Origin: Tragulus kanchil
Taxonomy: Eukaryota > Chordata > Mammalia > Artiodactyla > Tragulidae
Assembly (NCBI GenBank): GCA_022376925.1
Contig: JAIOJX010000026.1
Coordinates: forward strand, 254,631,330 to 254,695,329
Length of the DNA stretch: 64,000 bases
Direction of reading: 5' to 3'
The notes under the pieces were generated by a model. The model did no database searches, had not been told where the DNA came from, and saw only the letters and a program-made list of their open reading frames with translations. Both the position numbers and the translations under genes were made by a program. Shown piece by piece: positions 23,695 to 35,165 of this stretch; the stretch's first letter is position 1, and every line of letters starts with the position of its first letter.

Positions 23695-24028
23695 GGGGGT
23701 TCAGTGGTAACGAATCTATCTGCCAATGCAGGGGACATAAGTTCCATTCATGGTCCGGGAAGATCCCATGTGCTGCACAGCAACTAAGCTTGTGCATCAC
23801 AATTATTGAGCCTGTGCTCTAGAGTCTGGGAGACACAACTATAGAAGTCCATGGGCCATGGAGCCCATGCTCTGCAACAAGAGAAGCCACCAAGATGAGA
23901 AGCCCATGTACCCCAACTAGAAGGGAGCCCCCACTCTCCACAACTAGAGAAAAGCCAGCACAGCAACGAAGACCCAGCACAGCCAAACACAAGCTTTTAA
24001 AAATCATTAAAAAAAAAAAAAAAAAAAA
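23695..24028 (+). mobile_element. CHR-2-like tRNA SINE, long form
   Basis: It opens with 'GGGCTTCCCTGGGGGTTCAG', then 'GTCCGGGAAGATCCCATGTG', then several diverged ACAACTA-type units, and ends in a poly-A run. The body matches the older cetartiodactyl CHR-2 layout and lacks the AAGTGGCC tail. The minus-strand frames at 23,784-24,007 are shadows of it. Confidence 0.8.
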
Positions 24029-24319
24029 GGAAAATGGTTAACACCATTTTAGCACAAAACTCATCCACTCACCCCAGCATTTAGGCATATTTCAGCCATT
24101 GGAGAAGTATCCAGTCACTTCTCATCATGACTACAACTTCACGAGAGTGGAAAGAGATAAAAATATATAGTTAAGAAATGGATATGTTCAATTTTTCTTT
24201 CCTATTTAAAGTGTTCAGCACTTTCATATTTCAAAATGCTCATGAATTCAGTTTTAGATTCTGAGTGTATTATTAAATTCTACTATTTAAATTAGAAATA
24301 GTCAACGCAGCTCCTTCAA

Positions 24320-25535
24320 TTTGCTCAAAAGCAGTGCTGGATAAGTTAGACTTCATTAAAATTAAATTTTTTTGCTCTGCAAAAGGCACTGTAAAGAGAA
24401 TGAAAAAACAAGACACAGACTGGTAGAAAATATTTTCAAAAGATACATCTGATAAAGAACTGTCTTATAAAATTCATATAAAATATACGGAGAACCCTTA
24501 AAATTCAACAATAAGAAAACAAACCATCCAATCTTAAAATGGGCCAAAAGCTTTAACAGTTCACACACACACACAAAATATACAGATTGAAATCACCAAG
24601 TGAAAAGATGCTCCACATTAAAAATTTAAACACAATAGGATACCATTACCTTAAGATACCTCTTAAAATGACCAAAATCCAGAACACTGACAACACCAAA
24701 TGCTGATGAGGATGTGAATGTTCCTGATGGGAATGCAACATGGTATGGCCACTTTGGAATGCACTTCCGCAGCATGTTACAAAACTAAACATGCACTTGT
24801 TCTACAACCCGACAATCACGTTTCTTGGTATTTACCCAAAGTAGTTGAAAACACGTGCACACAGCAGTTTTATTCATAATTGCCCAAAATTGGAAGCAAC
24901 CAAGATGTCTTTCAGTAGGTGAATGGATAAACTGTGGTACATACAGACAATGGAGTATTATTCAGTACTAAGAAGAAATGATTTATTAAGCCATGAAAGG
25001 ACATGGAGGACATTCAAATACATATTGCTAAGTAAAATATGCCAATCAGAAAAGACTACATAATGTATGGTTCCAATAATCTGATGATCTGGAAAAGGCA
25101 AAACTATGAAGACAGTAAAAATATCAGTGGTTGTCAGAGACAAGGGAGCAGAAGAAATGAATAAGGGAAGCATTGAGGATTTTGAGGGCAATCCAACTAT
25201 TCTAGTATAGACTGATACTTCAATGAGGGGCACATGTCAGACTGAATAGAGCATATTTGTGTCCCCCAGTATAGTATAATTTTATAATGATAGATACATG
25301 TCATTATGCCTCTGCCTGTACTTATCAAATGCACAACACCAAGAGTGAACTCTAATGTAAACTATGGACTTCAGATGACAAAGTTAGTGTAGTTTCATTA
25401 ATTGTGACAGATTTCATTATCATGGGAAATGATGATGAAGAGTCTTATGCATGTTTCAGAGTAGGAAGTGTATGGTAAATCTCTGTATCTTCTTTGCAAA
25501 TTCACTGTGAACTTAAAATTCACTCTTAAAAATTC
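24320..25535 (+). mobile_element. Old L1 3' end, sense
   Basis: Broken ORF2 tail and 3' UTR of an old mammalian L1. The 'AAATTGGAAGCAACC'-type block is near 24,889, 'GTGAATGGATAAACTGTGGT' near 24,919, and the terminal 'TTCACTGTGAACTTAAAATT' near 25,500. Decay is high compared with the L1 tails at 1-780 and 17,830-18,405. Confidence 0.75.
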
Positions 25536-25947
25536 TTTTTAGAGTGCTGTACGGTCATGTTTAACTCCATTAGTTATTACGGGAAAACTTTTCAACTGGT
25601 CACAGTGCTGTACACAAAAAGTTGCTGTTTTTTAAAAAGCAAAATTCTTTAAAATTGCATTTTGGCTTTGACGTAAAAAAATAAGCCAAATATTCAAGAT
25701 AATCAAGTAGAATGCACTGCAATTTGGCAATTTTTTAATCCTTGAATGTACTGGCCTAAGGAAAGAAGTATAAACATTCATGATTCAGAAGTACAGGGAG
25801 AAATTGAAGCAATCAAAACCTGATCCTTATGCTCTAACAGAAAATTTACTATCCTAGAAGAAGCAAGATCTTGGACTCCCCTGGAGGATAGTAGCTTCTA
25901 AGTTACATGCTACAATACGGCTAGGAAAAAAAGGAACTCTAGACTCC
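25536..25947. other. Intergenic, nothing recognised
   Basis: No gene or named repeat is supported here. Confidence 0.45.
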
Positions 25948-28094
25948 AGAGCTGAACTTGAACCTTTGAGGATTAAGAAAGACTCTTGTTTGGAATAAAG
26001 ACCTGCCCAGGCATGGCTTGGCCAAGATCAGTAGAACAGGCAGGTTCTCAAATTTGGAAATTTCATCAAGTCCATGGATATAGAGGTATGTTCTAGAGAA
26101 GGCTCTGCCTGACAACAATATATAGTACTCGTGGTTATTTTAATCTTGGCTATGAAGTTGCTATTTTCAACACCCTTAGTAATGCATGTTGCTTGGTGAT
26201 ATAGTCTTTTTCAAACACCATTAACCCTTGTCAGATATATGCAAAATATAATGAGAGTTTTAAAATATTGTTTAATTAAGTAAGTAGTCGGTCATCACCA
26301 TGGAAGTGCTTCTGAAAGTGCTACATGCATCACTTCTGAAAGTGTTACATGCATTCGGCCAAAGACAGGTATGCTTCAGTCGATGTGGGGAGTCCTGGTC
26401 TCTCAGGAAGATTCCCTAGGTACATATGCTGTGGATTTGACTCCTTTTCCTAAAAGGAGTCCCAGGGATGAGCTTGGTGGTGGAAAGCAGCCAGCATGGC
26501 ATGGCTGACCCCAGACAACACCTTTCATTTGCAGAGTATTCTGAACTTTACCCCTTTTTTATGTTCGTTCACATTATTGGATGATCCTGCAACCATCCAT
26601 CCAGTGAAGTGGGTTATCATTGCCTTCTGACAGATTTTAGAAAATCAAGATTCATTAGGTTAAGGAACTTGCCTGACTCAGTAGGTATCCGAGCTAAAAC
26701 TTTTCTTGAGGTATCTAGTATTTCCATTTTGGAAAATATTCAAGCATGGTTAGGAAATGGAATAACGAGGAATCTTAAGTTTTGAGAAATTTTTTAATAT
26801 AAGTCTACTTGCATGTAGCAATCATTCAAATGTAGCAAATATTTTTTTTTTCTTTTCCCCATCATGCCTCTTTTATTTATATTTATTTTCACCCATCTTT
26901 TTATCCTCTGGCATGTGCGCGCCTCGCATTGCAGTCCGCAAGGGCTCCTGTCCAGCCGCTCTGCTGCACGTGGGATCTTCCTGAGCCAGGGATCGAGCAG
27001 GTGACCCTGCGTATAAAAGGCTAGGAAAAAGACAGAGCTGAACTTGAACCTTTGAGGATTAAGAAAGACTCTTGTTTGGAATAAAGACCTGCCCAGGCAT
27101 GGCTTGGCCAAGATCAGTAGAACAGGCAGGTTCTCAAATTTGGAAATTTCATCAAGTCCATGGATATAGAGGTATGTTCTAGAGAAGGCTCTGCCTGACA
27201 ACAATATATAGTACTCGTGGTTATTTTAATCTTGGCTATGAAGTTGCTATTTTCAACACCCTTAGTAATGCATGTTGCTTGGTGATATAGTCTTTTTCAA
27301 ACACCATTAACCCTTGTCAGATATATGCAAAATATAATGAGAGTTTTAAAATATTGTTTAATTAAGTAAGTAGTCGGTCATCACCATGGAAGTGCTTCTG
27401 AAAGTGCTACATGCATCACTTCTGAAAGTGTTACATGCATTCGGCCAAAGACAGGTATGCTTCAGTCGATGTGGGGAGTCCTGGTCTCTCAGGAAGATTC
27501 CCTAGGTACATATGCTGTGGATTTGACTCCTTTTCCTAAAAGGAGTCCCAGGGATGAGCTTGGTGGTGGAAAGCAGCCAGCATGGCATGGCTGACCCCAG
27601 ACAACACCTTTCATTTGCAGAGTATTCTGAACTTTACCCCTTTTTTATGTTCGTTCACATTATTGGATGATCCTGCAACCATCCATCCAGTGAAGTGGGT
27701 TATCATTGCCTTCTGACAGATTTTAGAAAATCAAGATTCATTAGGTTAAGGAACTTGCCTGACTCAGTAGGTATCCGAGCTAAAACTTTTCTTGAGGTAT
27801 CTAGTATTTCCATTTTGGAAAATATTCAAGCATGGTTAGGAAATGGAATAACGAGGAATCTTAAGTTTTGAGAAATTTTTTAATATAAGTCTACTTGCAT
27901 GTAGCAATCATTCAAATGTAGCAAATATTTTTTTTTTCTTTTCCCCATCATGCCTCTTTTATTTATATTTATTTTCACCCATCTTTTTATCCTCTGGCAT
28001 GTGCGCGCCTCGCATTGCAGTCCGCAAGGGCTCCTGTCCAGCCGCTCTGCTGCACGTGGGATCTTCCTGAGCCAGGGATCGAGCAGGTGACCCT
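25948..28094 (+). repeat. Direct duplication 6: 1,061 bp, two copies
   Basis: Copy 1 is 25,948-27,008 and copy 2 is 27,034-28,094, offset 1,086 throughout. I see no difference. The 25-base spacer ends in 'AGGCTAGGAAAAAGAC', which imitates sequence just before copy 1. Copy 1 stops in the middle of an antisense SINE that is complete only in copy 2, showing that copy 1 is a truncated read of the same locus. Confidence 0.93.
26530..26700 (+). repeat. MIR SINE remnant
   Basis: The sense MIR core and tail are visible: 'GTTCGTTCACATTATTGGAT', then 'TAGAAAATCAAGATTCATTA', then 'AGGAACTTGCCTGACTCAG'. The copy at about 27,616-27,786 comes from duplication 6. Confidence 0.6.
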
Positions 28095-28141
28095 TGTACT
28101 GCAAGGCGGCCTCTTTACCCACTGGACCACCAGGGAAGCCC
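27933..28141 (-). mobile_element. tRNA-Glu SINE, shorter variant, antisense
   Basis: It ends in 'CACCAGGGAAGCCC', the reverse complement of the SINE head, and carries 'ATTTATTTTCACCCATCTTT' near the tail. It lacks the AAGTGGCC block and much of the GAGC-rich body, so it is a deletion variant. Imperfect target-site duplications are 27,917-27,932 (TGTAGCAAATATTTTT) and 28,142-28,157 (TGTAGCAAGTATTTTT). The partial copy at about 26,847-27,008 is created by duplication 6. Confidence 0.8.
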
Positions 28142-28179
28142 TGTAGCAAGTATTTTTAATGAAATGTGTTTCTAGTTGG

Positions 28180-28385
28180 GAAAAATCAAATGGATGTGTG
28201 TTTGTGTGCAGTTTGTCTCAGAGTATGAATCTTAATAACCCTAATCACATTCACATGAAGCTCTGCCGAAAATGAGGGTTCTTGGTATTTACCCCAGCTG
28301 CTCTTAACTCTGGGAATCTCTAAAGGTGAATCTGTCTTTAATAAGGCTCTCAGGTGATTCTCAGCTCACACACTGCTGACGTTAG
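28180..28385 (+). mobile_element. Possible MER5A-like hAT remnant
   Basis: 'GGGAATCTCTAAAGGTGAAT' and 'AAGGCTCTCAGGTGATTCTC' resemble the 3' half of MER5A, a nonautonomous hAT-Charlie element. No clear terminal inverted repeats are visible. It lies just upstream of the CpG island. Confidence 0.45.
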
Positions 28386-28469
28386 ATCCTGTTTTCTTGT
28401 TGTCTGGCGAAAAAAAACCTAGCTGAGACCCTCAGGTGACCTTTATACTTGAGATTGTACGCCTTTCCG

Positions 28470-29140
28470 TGGCTGTGGTTTTCCCCGCCAGGCGGGGCGG
28501 GGCAGCGCTGGGCGGGGCTGCGAAGGGCGGGGCGGGGCTTCGGTGAGCCGTAGGGAGAGTGGGCGGGAGGGACTCGGCCTGGCCTGGATAGGTGGAGGGC
28601 GAAGGGTTAAAGGCTCCGCGCGCAGGCGCTGCTGTCGGAACGGGAACGGAAAACAACTTCCGGTTGGAGTCACTCGGCCGGACGCCGGCGACCCGAACCT
28701 TTGGAGACCCGCGTGGAAACCGTGAACTGTGAGTAAGAAACTTTGCGAGCGAGTTGGTTTGTCCGAATCCGTCGGGCACGAGGACGGAGAACTTGCTAGT
28801 GTGAGCGAGAGGGATACGCTGGCCGTATGGGCACCGCAGGGAGAGAACCCGTGGCGCTGCGGAGACAACCAGTGCGCATCGTGGGGAGGGACTTGGTGCG
28901 AGAGCAACCACCTGGGTCCCCTTCCCGGGGCGGACCCGGGAGGGGCTTTCCGCGACGTCAGCGCCGCAGACGAAGGCCCGGCTGCGACGGCTGCAGCGCA
29001 GGGACCCGGCCTGACTCCGCGTCGGCCGCTCTCGGGGGACTGGATTTCTTGGCCCGCCCGCCGGGGAGGCAGGACCTGCGGTGTCAGGGTGAGCAGTGAA
29101 CCCCGCCCGGAGGCCCCAGCCTCCCAGGAGGCGTCGGGGT
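28470..29140 (+). promoter_or_regulatory. TANK: CpG island, probable TANK promoter
   Basis: An abrupt rise in G+C and CpG density in otherwise AT-rich DNA marks a CpG-island promoter. Several GC boxes of the GGGCGGGGC type lie at about 28,490-28,540. An NRF1-type site 'GCGCAGGCGC' is at 28,620-28,629, an ETS/GABP-type site 'ACTTCCGGTT' at 28,656-28,665, and a CRE-like 'GACGTCA' at 28,954-28,960. No TATA box is evident, as expected for a broadly expressed gene. The assignment to TANK rests on the first TANK coding exon lying 25.8 kb downstream on the same strand with no other CpG island between. Long open frames here on both strands reflect high G+C, not proteins. Confidence 0.8.
28630..28728 (+). 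other. TANK: Predicted noncoding exon 1 of TANK
   Basis: A strong splice donor GTGAGTAAG begins at 28,729, directly behind the NRF1 and ETS sites, so a 5' UTR exon ending at 28,728 is likely. The start is approximate because TATA-less CpG promoters start at scattered sites. An alternative donor, CAGG before GTGAGC, at 29,088/29,089 could produce a longer or second first exon. No ATG frame here continues sensibly into the exon at 54,477, which agrees with translation starting in exon 2. Confidence 0.5.
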
Positions 29141-30113
29141 GCTGCCCCAGAAGCTAGGACTTCATCGCTGCTACTCTTTCGAAAACTTTCAGGGTTCTTT
29201 TTGTTGTTTTTTCCCAAGGTTATTGCACAATTCCAGCTCTCAGCTTTCCTGTAGGGTGTCGTCATAGCCTTGTCGATGAGAAGTTGGGTATGTCGGTGAG
29301 AAGTTGGGTAATTTCCCCGAGGGTCAAAGAGAGAGTGGGTGGCTGAGGCTGAAAAAAGCCGAACCAGACCCTGCTCCCCGTTGGGAACCGGGCGTTAGGA
29401 GGAATCCCCAGCGCGGTGGCAACTGACGGGCGACGAGTTAGCCGTGTACCAGCCGTGCTCGTCACGAAGTGAAGACAGAAGGCGGAAGAGGGTCAAACCA
29501 GAGAGTCTTGTGCTGTAGCAGGCAGAAGTACAGCAGCTTTTCCCATGGAGAGTGTCCTGTAGATCACAGATTCTTTTGACAGGTTGTATCTTAAGAGAGA
29601 AACGGTAGTAAAAGAAGTGAGGTGACGCTACACGAAAGGAAAATAACCTGATCTCTTTCTCCACCACGGTGGGAATACACGTTTCAGAGAGAGGGAGCAG
29701 AGAAGCAAGCCCGTAGTCTGCTGAAAGAGTGTGATGTCCCTCTCATTGCGGAGAGAAGAGAACCCTAAAGTGATCGTCATGTATAAAACAGAAAATGAAA
29801 CTCCTTCACAACCCTCTCCCCAGCCATACGTACTCCAACGCCTTTCCCGTCTCTCTTACGTGTCCATAAACATGTTACTTCGCTTTCTTATCAAAATGAG
29901 GTTATATATGCCTACAGTTTCTGTTACTTGGTTTTCCAGATAAAATATATATGGTGGGAATCATATATATTTAGCTCTAGTTTATCTCTCTACTTTATCT
30001 TAATGTCAACATGGGATTCCTTTGCCTGGATATCCGTTCCATATGTAGTTAGCCATCTTTTAATATGTCCTGTCGATATGTTTTGCCTTTGTTTTTCCCA
30101 GTTATTTATATTT
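29141..30113. other. Intronic, no gene; 20-bp tandem repeat
   Basis: Unique sequence behind the CpG island. A 20-bp unit is repeated twice at 29,271-29,290 and 29,291-29,310 with one A/G difference. The rest becomes AT-rich after about 29,780 and carries nothing I can name. Confidence 0.6.
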
Positions 30114-32257
30114 CATTATACGATTTATACAAGTATATTAATCTTTTGTGAGTTATGTGATAAATATTTTCGAGAACTATCAGTCTTTGGGTTAAAATGC
30201 CCAGGTTTTGTACCGCTTAAGAAGGTCGTCCTCACTTACAAGTTATTAAAAATTTTTCCTGTATCGTTTGCTAGTTCTTTTTATACTTTTGTATGCTTAG
30301 CTCATTAAAACGTATGAAAATGTTTTTTGTGTATTGTATGAGATAGGAATTTAGCCATTTTCTCCTGAAATGATTGATTCTTCCCCAACTAACTAGAAAT
30401 GCACCCATAATGTAGTAAATTTCCAGGCATACATGATTTTGGATTCCTGCGTTGCTTTTGTTCTATTTGCTTCTTCCTATTAGAAATACCAGTCTCTTTG
30501 ATTAGGCAATTTGTAGTCATGAAGCGAGTCCCTCTTCAAGAGTCTTTTTCAAAATATCCTTGGTGATTGTGTTCTCTCTCAGGTAAAATTTGAAGTAAAC
30601 TGATTATATCTCATTAAAACATAGTTCTTTGGGGAGTTTTCTTGTTGTTTAGTCCCTAAATCCTGTCTGCCTCTTTGTGACTCCAGAGCCCCCAGGCTCC
30701 TCTGTTCATGGAATTCCCCAGGCAAGAAAACTGGCAGGAGTTGCCATTTCCTTCTCTAGGGGTTCTTCCTGACCAAGGGATTGAACGCTCCTCTCTTGCA
30801 TTGCAGACAGATTCTTTTCCTCTGAGTCACCTAGGAAGCCCTTGGGAGTTTTAACTTTCCACTAGTATTTTGTAACTGACATGTAGATAATTTATATATC
30901 TGGCCAATTTTCTAAAATTACTGTTTTTAATAAATTGTCTCTTGAATTTTCTAGGAAACTAGTCATCTATATAGAATCTTATCTCCCTCGTTATACTTAT
31001 TTCTTTCTTTGGTTTACTAAATTTCTGGCTTCTCCAAAACAGTGAGATATATGCACACATATATATGTATATGTGTGTGTATATATATATATAACAATAG
31101 TTCTCATCCTTTTCATATTGCTTAGTTTCTGCGTGTTTTATTGTGTCATCAAAGTATTATATTTTAGCTATCATCTTTGGGTTTTAAAAGGGCCTTTTTA
31201 AAGGTTATTTTTTTTTTAAACATTATACGATTTATACAAGTATATTAATCTTTTGTGAGTTATGTGATAAATATTTTCGAGAACTATCAGTCTTTGGGTT
31301 AAAATGCCCAGGTTTTGTACCGCTTAAGAAGGTCGTCCTCACTTACAAGTTATTAAAAATTTTTCCTGTATCGTTTGCTAGTTCTTTTTATACTTTTGTA
31401 TGCTTAGCTCATTAAAACGTATGAAAATGTTTTTTGTGTATTGTATGAGATAGGAATTTAGCCATTTTCTCCTGAAATGATTGATTCTTCCCCAACTAAC
31501 TAGAAATGCACCCATAATGTAGTAAATTTCCAGGCATACATGATTTTGGATTCCTGCGTTGCTTTTGTTCTATTTGCTTCTTCCTATTAGAAATACCAGT
31601 CTCTTTGATTAGGCAATTTGTAGTCATGAAGCGAGTCCCTCTTCAAGAGTCTTTTTCAAAATATCCTTGGTGATTGTGTTCTCTCTCAGGTAAAATTTGA
31701 AGTAAACTGATTATATCTCATTAAAACATAGTTCTTTGGGGAGTTTTCTTGTTGTTTAGTCCCTAAATCCTGTCTGCCTCTTTGTGACTCGAGAGCCCCC
31801 AGGCTCCTCTGTTCATGGAATTCCCCAGGCAAGAAAACTGGCAGGAGTTGCCATTTCCTTCTCTAGGGGTTCTTCCTGACCAAGGGATTGAACGCTCCTC
31901 TCTTGCATTGCAGACAGATTCTTTTCCTCTGAGTCACCTAGGAAGCCCTTGGGAGTTTTAACTTTCCACTAGTATTTTGTAACTGACATGTAGATAATTT
32001 ATATATCTGGCCAATTTTCTAAAATTACTGTTTTTAATAAATTGTCTCTTGAATTTTCTAGGAAACTAGTCATCTATATAGAATCTTATCTCCCTCGTTA
32101 TACTTATTTCTTTCTTTGGTTTACTAAATTTCTGGCTTCTCCAAAACTGAGATATATGCACACATATATATGTATATGTGTGTGTATATATATATATAAC
32201 AATAGTTCTCATCCTTGTCATATTTCTTAGTTTCTGCGTGTTTTTATTGTGTCATCA
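30114..32257 (+). repeat. Direct duplication 7: about 1,037 bp, two copies
   Basis: Copy 1 is 30,114-31,151 and copy 2 is 31,221-32,257, offset 1,107 then 1,106. The 69-base spacer is T-rich and contains a run of at least ten T. Differences include 'GACTCCAGAG' against 'GACTCGAGAG', an 'AACAGTGAG'/'AACTGAG' indel and a few changes near the copy ends. A (TA)n/(TG)n microsatellite lies in each copy (about 31,053-31,094 and 32,158-32,200). Confidence 0.9.
30634..30842 (-). mobile_element. Bov-tA SINE, antisense
   Basis: Antisense Bov-A unit ('CTTGTTGTTTAGTCCCTAAA', then 'GCAGGAGTTGCCATTTCC'), then an antisense tRNA head ending 'CACCTAGGAAGCCC'. The copy at about 31,741-31,949 comes from duplication 7. 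Confidence 0.8.
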
Positions 32258-32985
32258 TTAAATATGAATTTTGCAGTAAATTTCAATAATTTTATTTATC
32301 AAGGAAATGTCTTTAATATCTCTAGCTACTAGGATTTTTGCAGGGAAAGGATTTTTGGATTGTGTCTAAAGTTGGGAATTTTTTGTTTTGTTTTTTTCTT
32401 TTGCATTGGCTAGCACTTTGAGAGCAGTTTTTAATAATAGGTGTTGAGTGTTCATTTGGTCTGTGTATTTCTTGTTGTTAAGATGATGTCTTTTCATTGC
32501 TACTTACCTAGACATTTTTATCAGGAGTGGAAGTTGAGTTTTGTCATATGACATTTTAGCATCTATCATGGCCAATCATGTGCTTTTATTCTTTGATCTA
32601 TTAGAATGGCAAGTTGTTTTAGTAGATTTCTAAGTGCTTTTTGGTTATTGGTTTTTTTTTCCTTCCCTTATTTTTATTGGAGTATAGTTGATTTATAATA
32701 TTAATTTCAGGTGTACAGCAGAGTGAATCAGTTATACATCTGTTCCTTTTTTCTTTTAGATTCTTTTCCCATATAGGCCATTACGGTGTGTTTAGTAGAG
32801 TTCTCTGTGCTATACACCAGGTTCATTAGTTATTTATTTTATATATAGTAGTGTGTATATGTCAATCCCAATCTTCAGTTTATCCCTTTCCGCCATATGC
32901 CATAATAACTATAAGTTTGTTTTGTGTATCCTTGCTCTACTTCTCTTTTGTAAATAAGTTCATTTGTACCCTTGTTTTCTAGTTT
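32258..32985 (-). mobile_element. L1 fragment, antisense (ORF2 piece and 3' UTR)
   Basis: About 32,460-32,640 resembles antisense L1 ORF2. About 32,665-32,985 is antisense artiodactyl L1 3' UTR, with the blocks 'TTTTTATTGGAGTATAGTTG', 'GAATCAGTTATACATCTG' and 'CTCTGTGCTATACACCAGG'. The stretch 32,258-32,459 is not assigned firmly. Confidence 0.6.
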
Positions 32986-33203
32986 TTGAACCAATCTTAC
33001 ACTTTTTCATTGTGTAATATTTAAGCATATATGTTTCTTTTTAGTAACAATTTTATTTAAAATTAGTAATGGAGTTTCATCTATAGTCATCTTTTTTTCT
33101 GTGTTTATCTTTGCCAGACTTTAATATCAAGGCTATGCAGATTTTCTAAAAAGAATTGATAATTGTTCTTTTTTTCTCTGCTTTGGGGTAGTTTAAGTAA
33201 CTT

Positions 33204-33410
33204 GTTGTTTAGTCACTAAGTTGTGTCCTACTCTTTGTGACCCCATGAATTGTGGCCCACAAGGCTCCTCTTTCATGGAATTTCTCAGGCAAGAATATTG
33301 GAGTGGATTGCCATTTCCTTCTCCAGGGAATCTTCCCGACCCAGGGATGGAACCTGCTTCTCCTACATTGCCAGGCTCATCTCAACTTGCTGAGACATCT
33401 GAGAAGCCTA
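33204..33410 (-). mobile_element. Bov-tA SINE, antisense
   Basis: The antisense Bov-A unit 'TTGTTGTTTAGTCACTAAGT' runs through 'GAGTGGATTGCCATTTCC' to the tRNA-head remnant 'GACATCTGAGAAGCC'. The 66-codon plus-strand frame at 33,221 reads through it and is not a gene. Confidence 0.85.
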
Positions 33411-33474
33411 AAATAGCTTAGGAGCTCTCTGTTTGAAAGTCTGAAGGAATTCTTTCATAAAATCATCTGAAACT

Positions 33475-33706
33475 ACAGTGGACCCCTTGAATAGTACTTG
33501 GGAATAGGAGTGCCATGCCTCCTAAACGCCAATTTGCAGTCGCAAATTTGTAATTTATAGTCGGCCCTCTGTGTCCGAGGTTCTTCATCTTCAGGTTCAG
33601 TTAGTTACAGATAGTATAATACTGTAGTATGTATTTAGTGGGGGAAAAATTCACCTGTAACTGTATCTGTGCAGTTAAAGCCTATATTGTTCAAGGGTCA
33701 ACTGTA
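33475..33706. mobile_element. Tigger-like MITE with terminal inverted repeats
   Basis: The left end 'CAGTGGACCCCTTGAATAG' and right end 'TTGTTCAAGGGTCAACTG' are imperfect inverted repeats of the CAGTTGACCCTTGAACAA type. TA dinucleotides lie outside both ends, as expected of a Tc1/mariner-class element. The interior is too short to encode a transposase. Confidence 0.7.
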
Positions 33707-34611
33707 CATTTTTCTTAAGGCAACAGTAATATTTAGCAGAAAGGCCCGTAACTTTAAAAGCAAACAAAAGCTCCTCAGAGTAAATCCTTATAAATGAAGG
33801 GGTGTAAAACACCAGTAATGTAGAGAACAAAGAACTACTGTACTTATTCTGATCATTTTTATCCCCCATCTTTTAGAAATTTTCCTTTCCAGGGAAAATG
33901 CTGTAGGTAGACTGAGGCTGATGATAAAGTGCTTTACTGTTTTTTCTCTCCTCCACTCCAGTTTATAAAGGAAGTGATGGGCAAGCTCTTGCCCTGAAAA
34001 GAAACACAGAGTGAAACTCAACTGAGAAAGCATCAGTTTTACTTTGTTGTCTTCAGTTTCCCAATTTTGCCAGAAAATTTCTTCCTTTAGAGTTAGTAAC
34101 CAAACTGACATTCTATTCTAGACAAACCCCGTAGGGAAGTTTCAAAATGAGTGGTTGAGAAAATATGCAAGCTCAGCATGCTTTTACTTATTTAATATGA
34201 AGTGAAAATCAGTAACAGTCTAGGTATGTACATGGCCTATGCACACACATAAGAACAGGGCTGGCTTCTAAGGAATATAAACCATATAACCATAGCCCCC
34301 TGTTTTACTTAGCTAACGAATGGTTTGCTGTTAATATTGGATAGTAGTGTGTCATGTAATCTTTGGTAGAGTTACTCACTTTTATAAATGATGATTTGAA
34401 ATACTTCTTGATTGGGTTCAAGACTATGACCTTAGATAAGGCAATTTAGCAATATACATATGTTTATTGTCTGGAAGAAACTTCAAGACACTCCTAAATG
34501 TTATTTACAGAGAAATGCAGCTATTGTGTCAATGTTTGGATATTTGAGTATCTTAACCATCTCTTAAGCTAGAACAAGTGATTATTGGCATAATTTGGGA
34601 GCATGCCCTTC
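33707..34611. other. Intronic, nothing recognised
   Basis: The 107-codon minus-strand frame at 33,788-34,111 shows no recognised motif and no conserved context. No named repeat is supported. Confidence 0.5.
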
Positions 34612-34812
34612 CCTGGTAGCTCACTGGTAAAGAATCTCCTGCCAATGCAGGAGTCCTAGGTTTGATCGCTGGGTTAGGAAGTTACCTTGCAGTAGGAAAT
34701 GGCAATTCACTCCAGTATTCTTCTCTGGGAAATCCCCACGGACAGAGGCGCCTGACAGGCTACAGTCCAGGGGGTCACAAATAGTAGGACATGACTTAGT
34801 GACTAAACAATA
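34612..34812 (+). mobile_element. Bov-tA SINE
   Basis: The tRNA head 'CTTCCCTGGTAGCTCACTGG' is followed by the Bov-A unit ('ATTCACTCCAGTATTCTTCT', then 'GGACATGACTTAGTGACTAA'). Confidence 0.85.
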
Positions 34813-34921
34813 ACCTATAACGGACAAAGACTTGGCATGTTTTTTAAAAGCATGCCTATTATGTCAGGAAATAGTTTAAAAAAAAATAGCCTATTGATGT
34901 AAAACTTCACTCTTCTAATTG

Positions 34922-35165
34922 CAGTTGGTCCTTGATCAACATAGGAGTTAGGCATGGCAACCCTCTGCTCAGTTGAAAATCTGTGTATAATTTACAGTCA
35001 ACCCACTATATCCAGGGTTCCTCTGTAATCCACCATATTGGCAGTTCCACATGCAGGAATTTGACCAATCACAGATCATGTAGTACTATAGTATTTACTC
35101 ATAAGAATATCCATGAATAAGTGGACCTGTGCGGTTCAAACCAGTGTTGTTCAAGAGCTAACCAT
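34922..35165. mobile_element. Tigger-like remnant
   Basis: 'AGTTGGTCCTTGATCAACAT' on the left and 'TGTTGTTCAAGAGCTAACCA' on the right are diverged forms of the same inverted termini as the element at 33,475. 'AAGTGGACCTGTGCGGTTCA' is a typical internal block. A copy at about 36,044-36,287 comes from duplication 8. Confidence 0.65.

Noticed and set aside
26794..27204. 136-codon minus-strand frame at the duplication 6 junction
   Set aside because: It exists only because the junction fuses a truncated SINE to copy 2. The counterpart in copy 2 reads differently.
28432..29265. 277-codon minus-strand open frame and a 154-codon partner across the CpG island
   Set aside because: High G+C lowers stop-codon frequency. 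The frames are rich in P, A, S and R without domains, and overlap open frames on the other strand.
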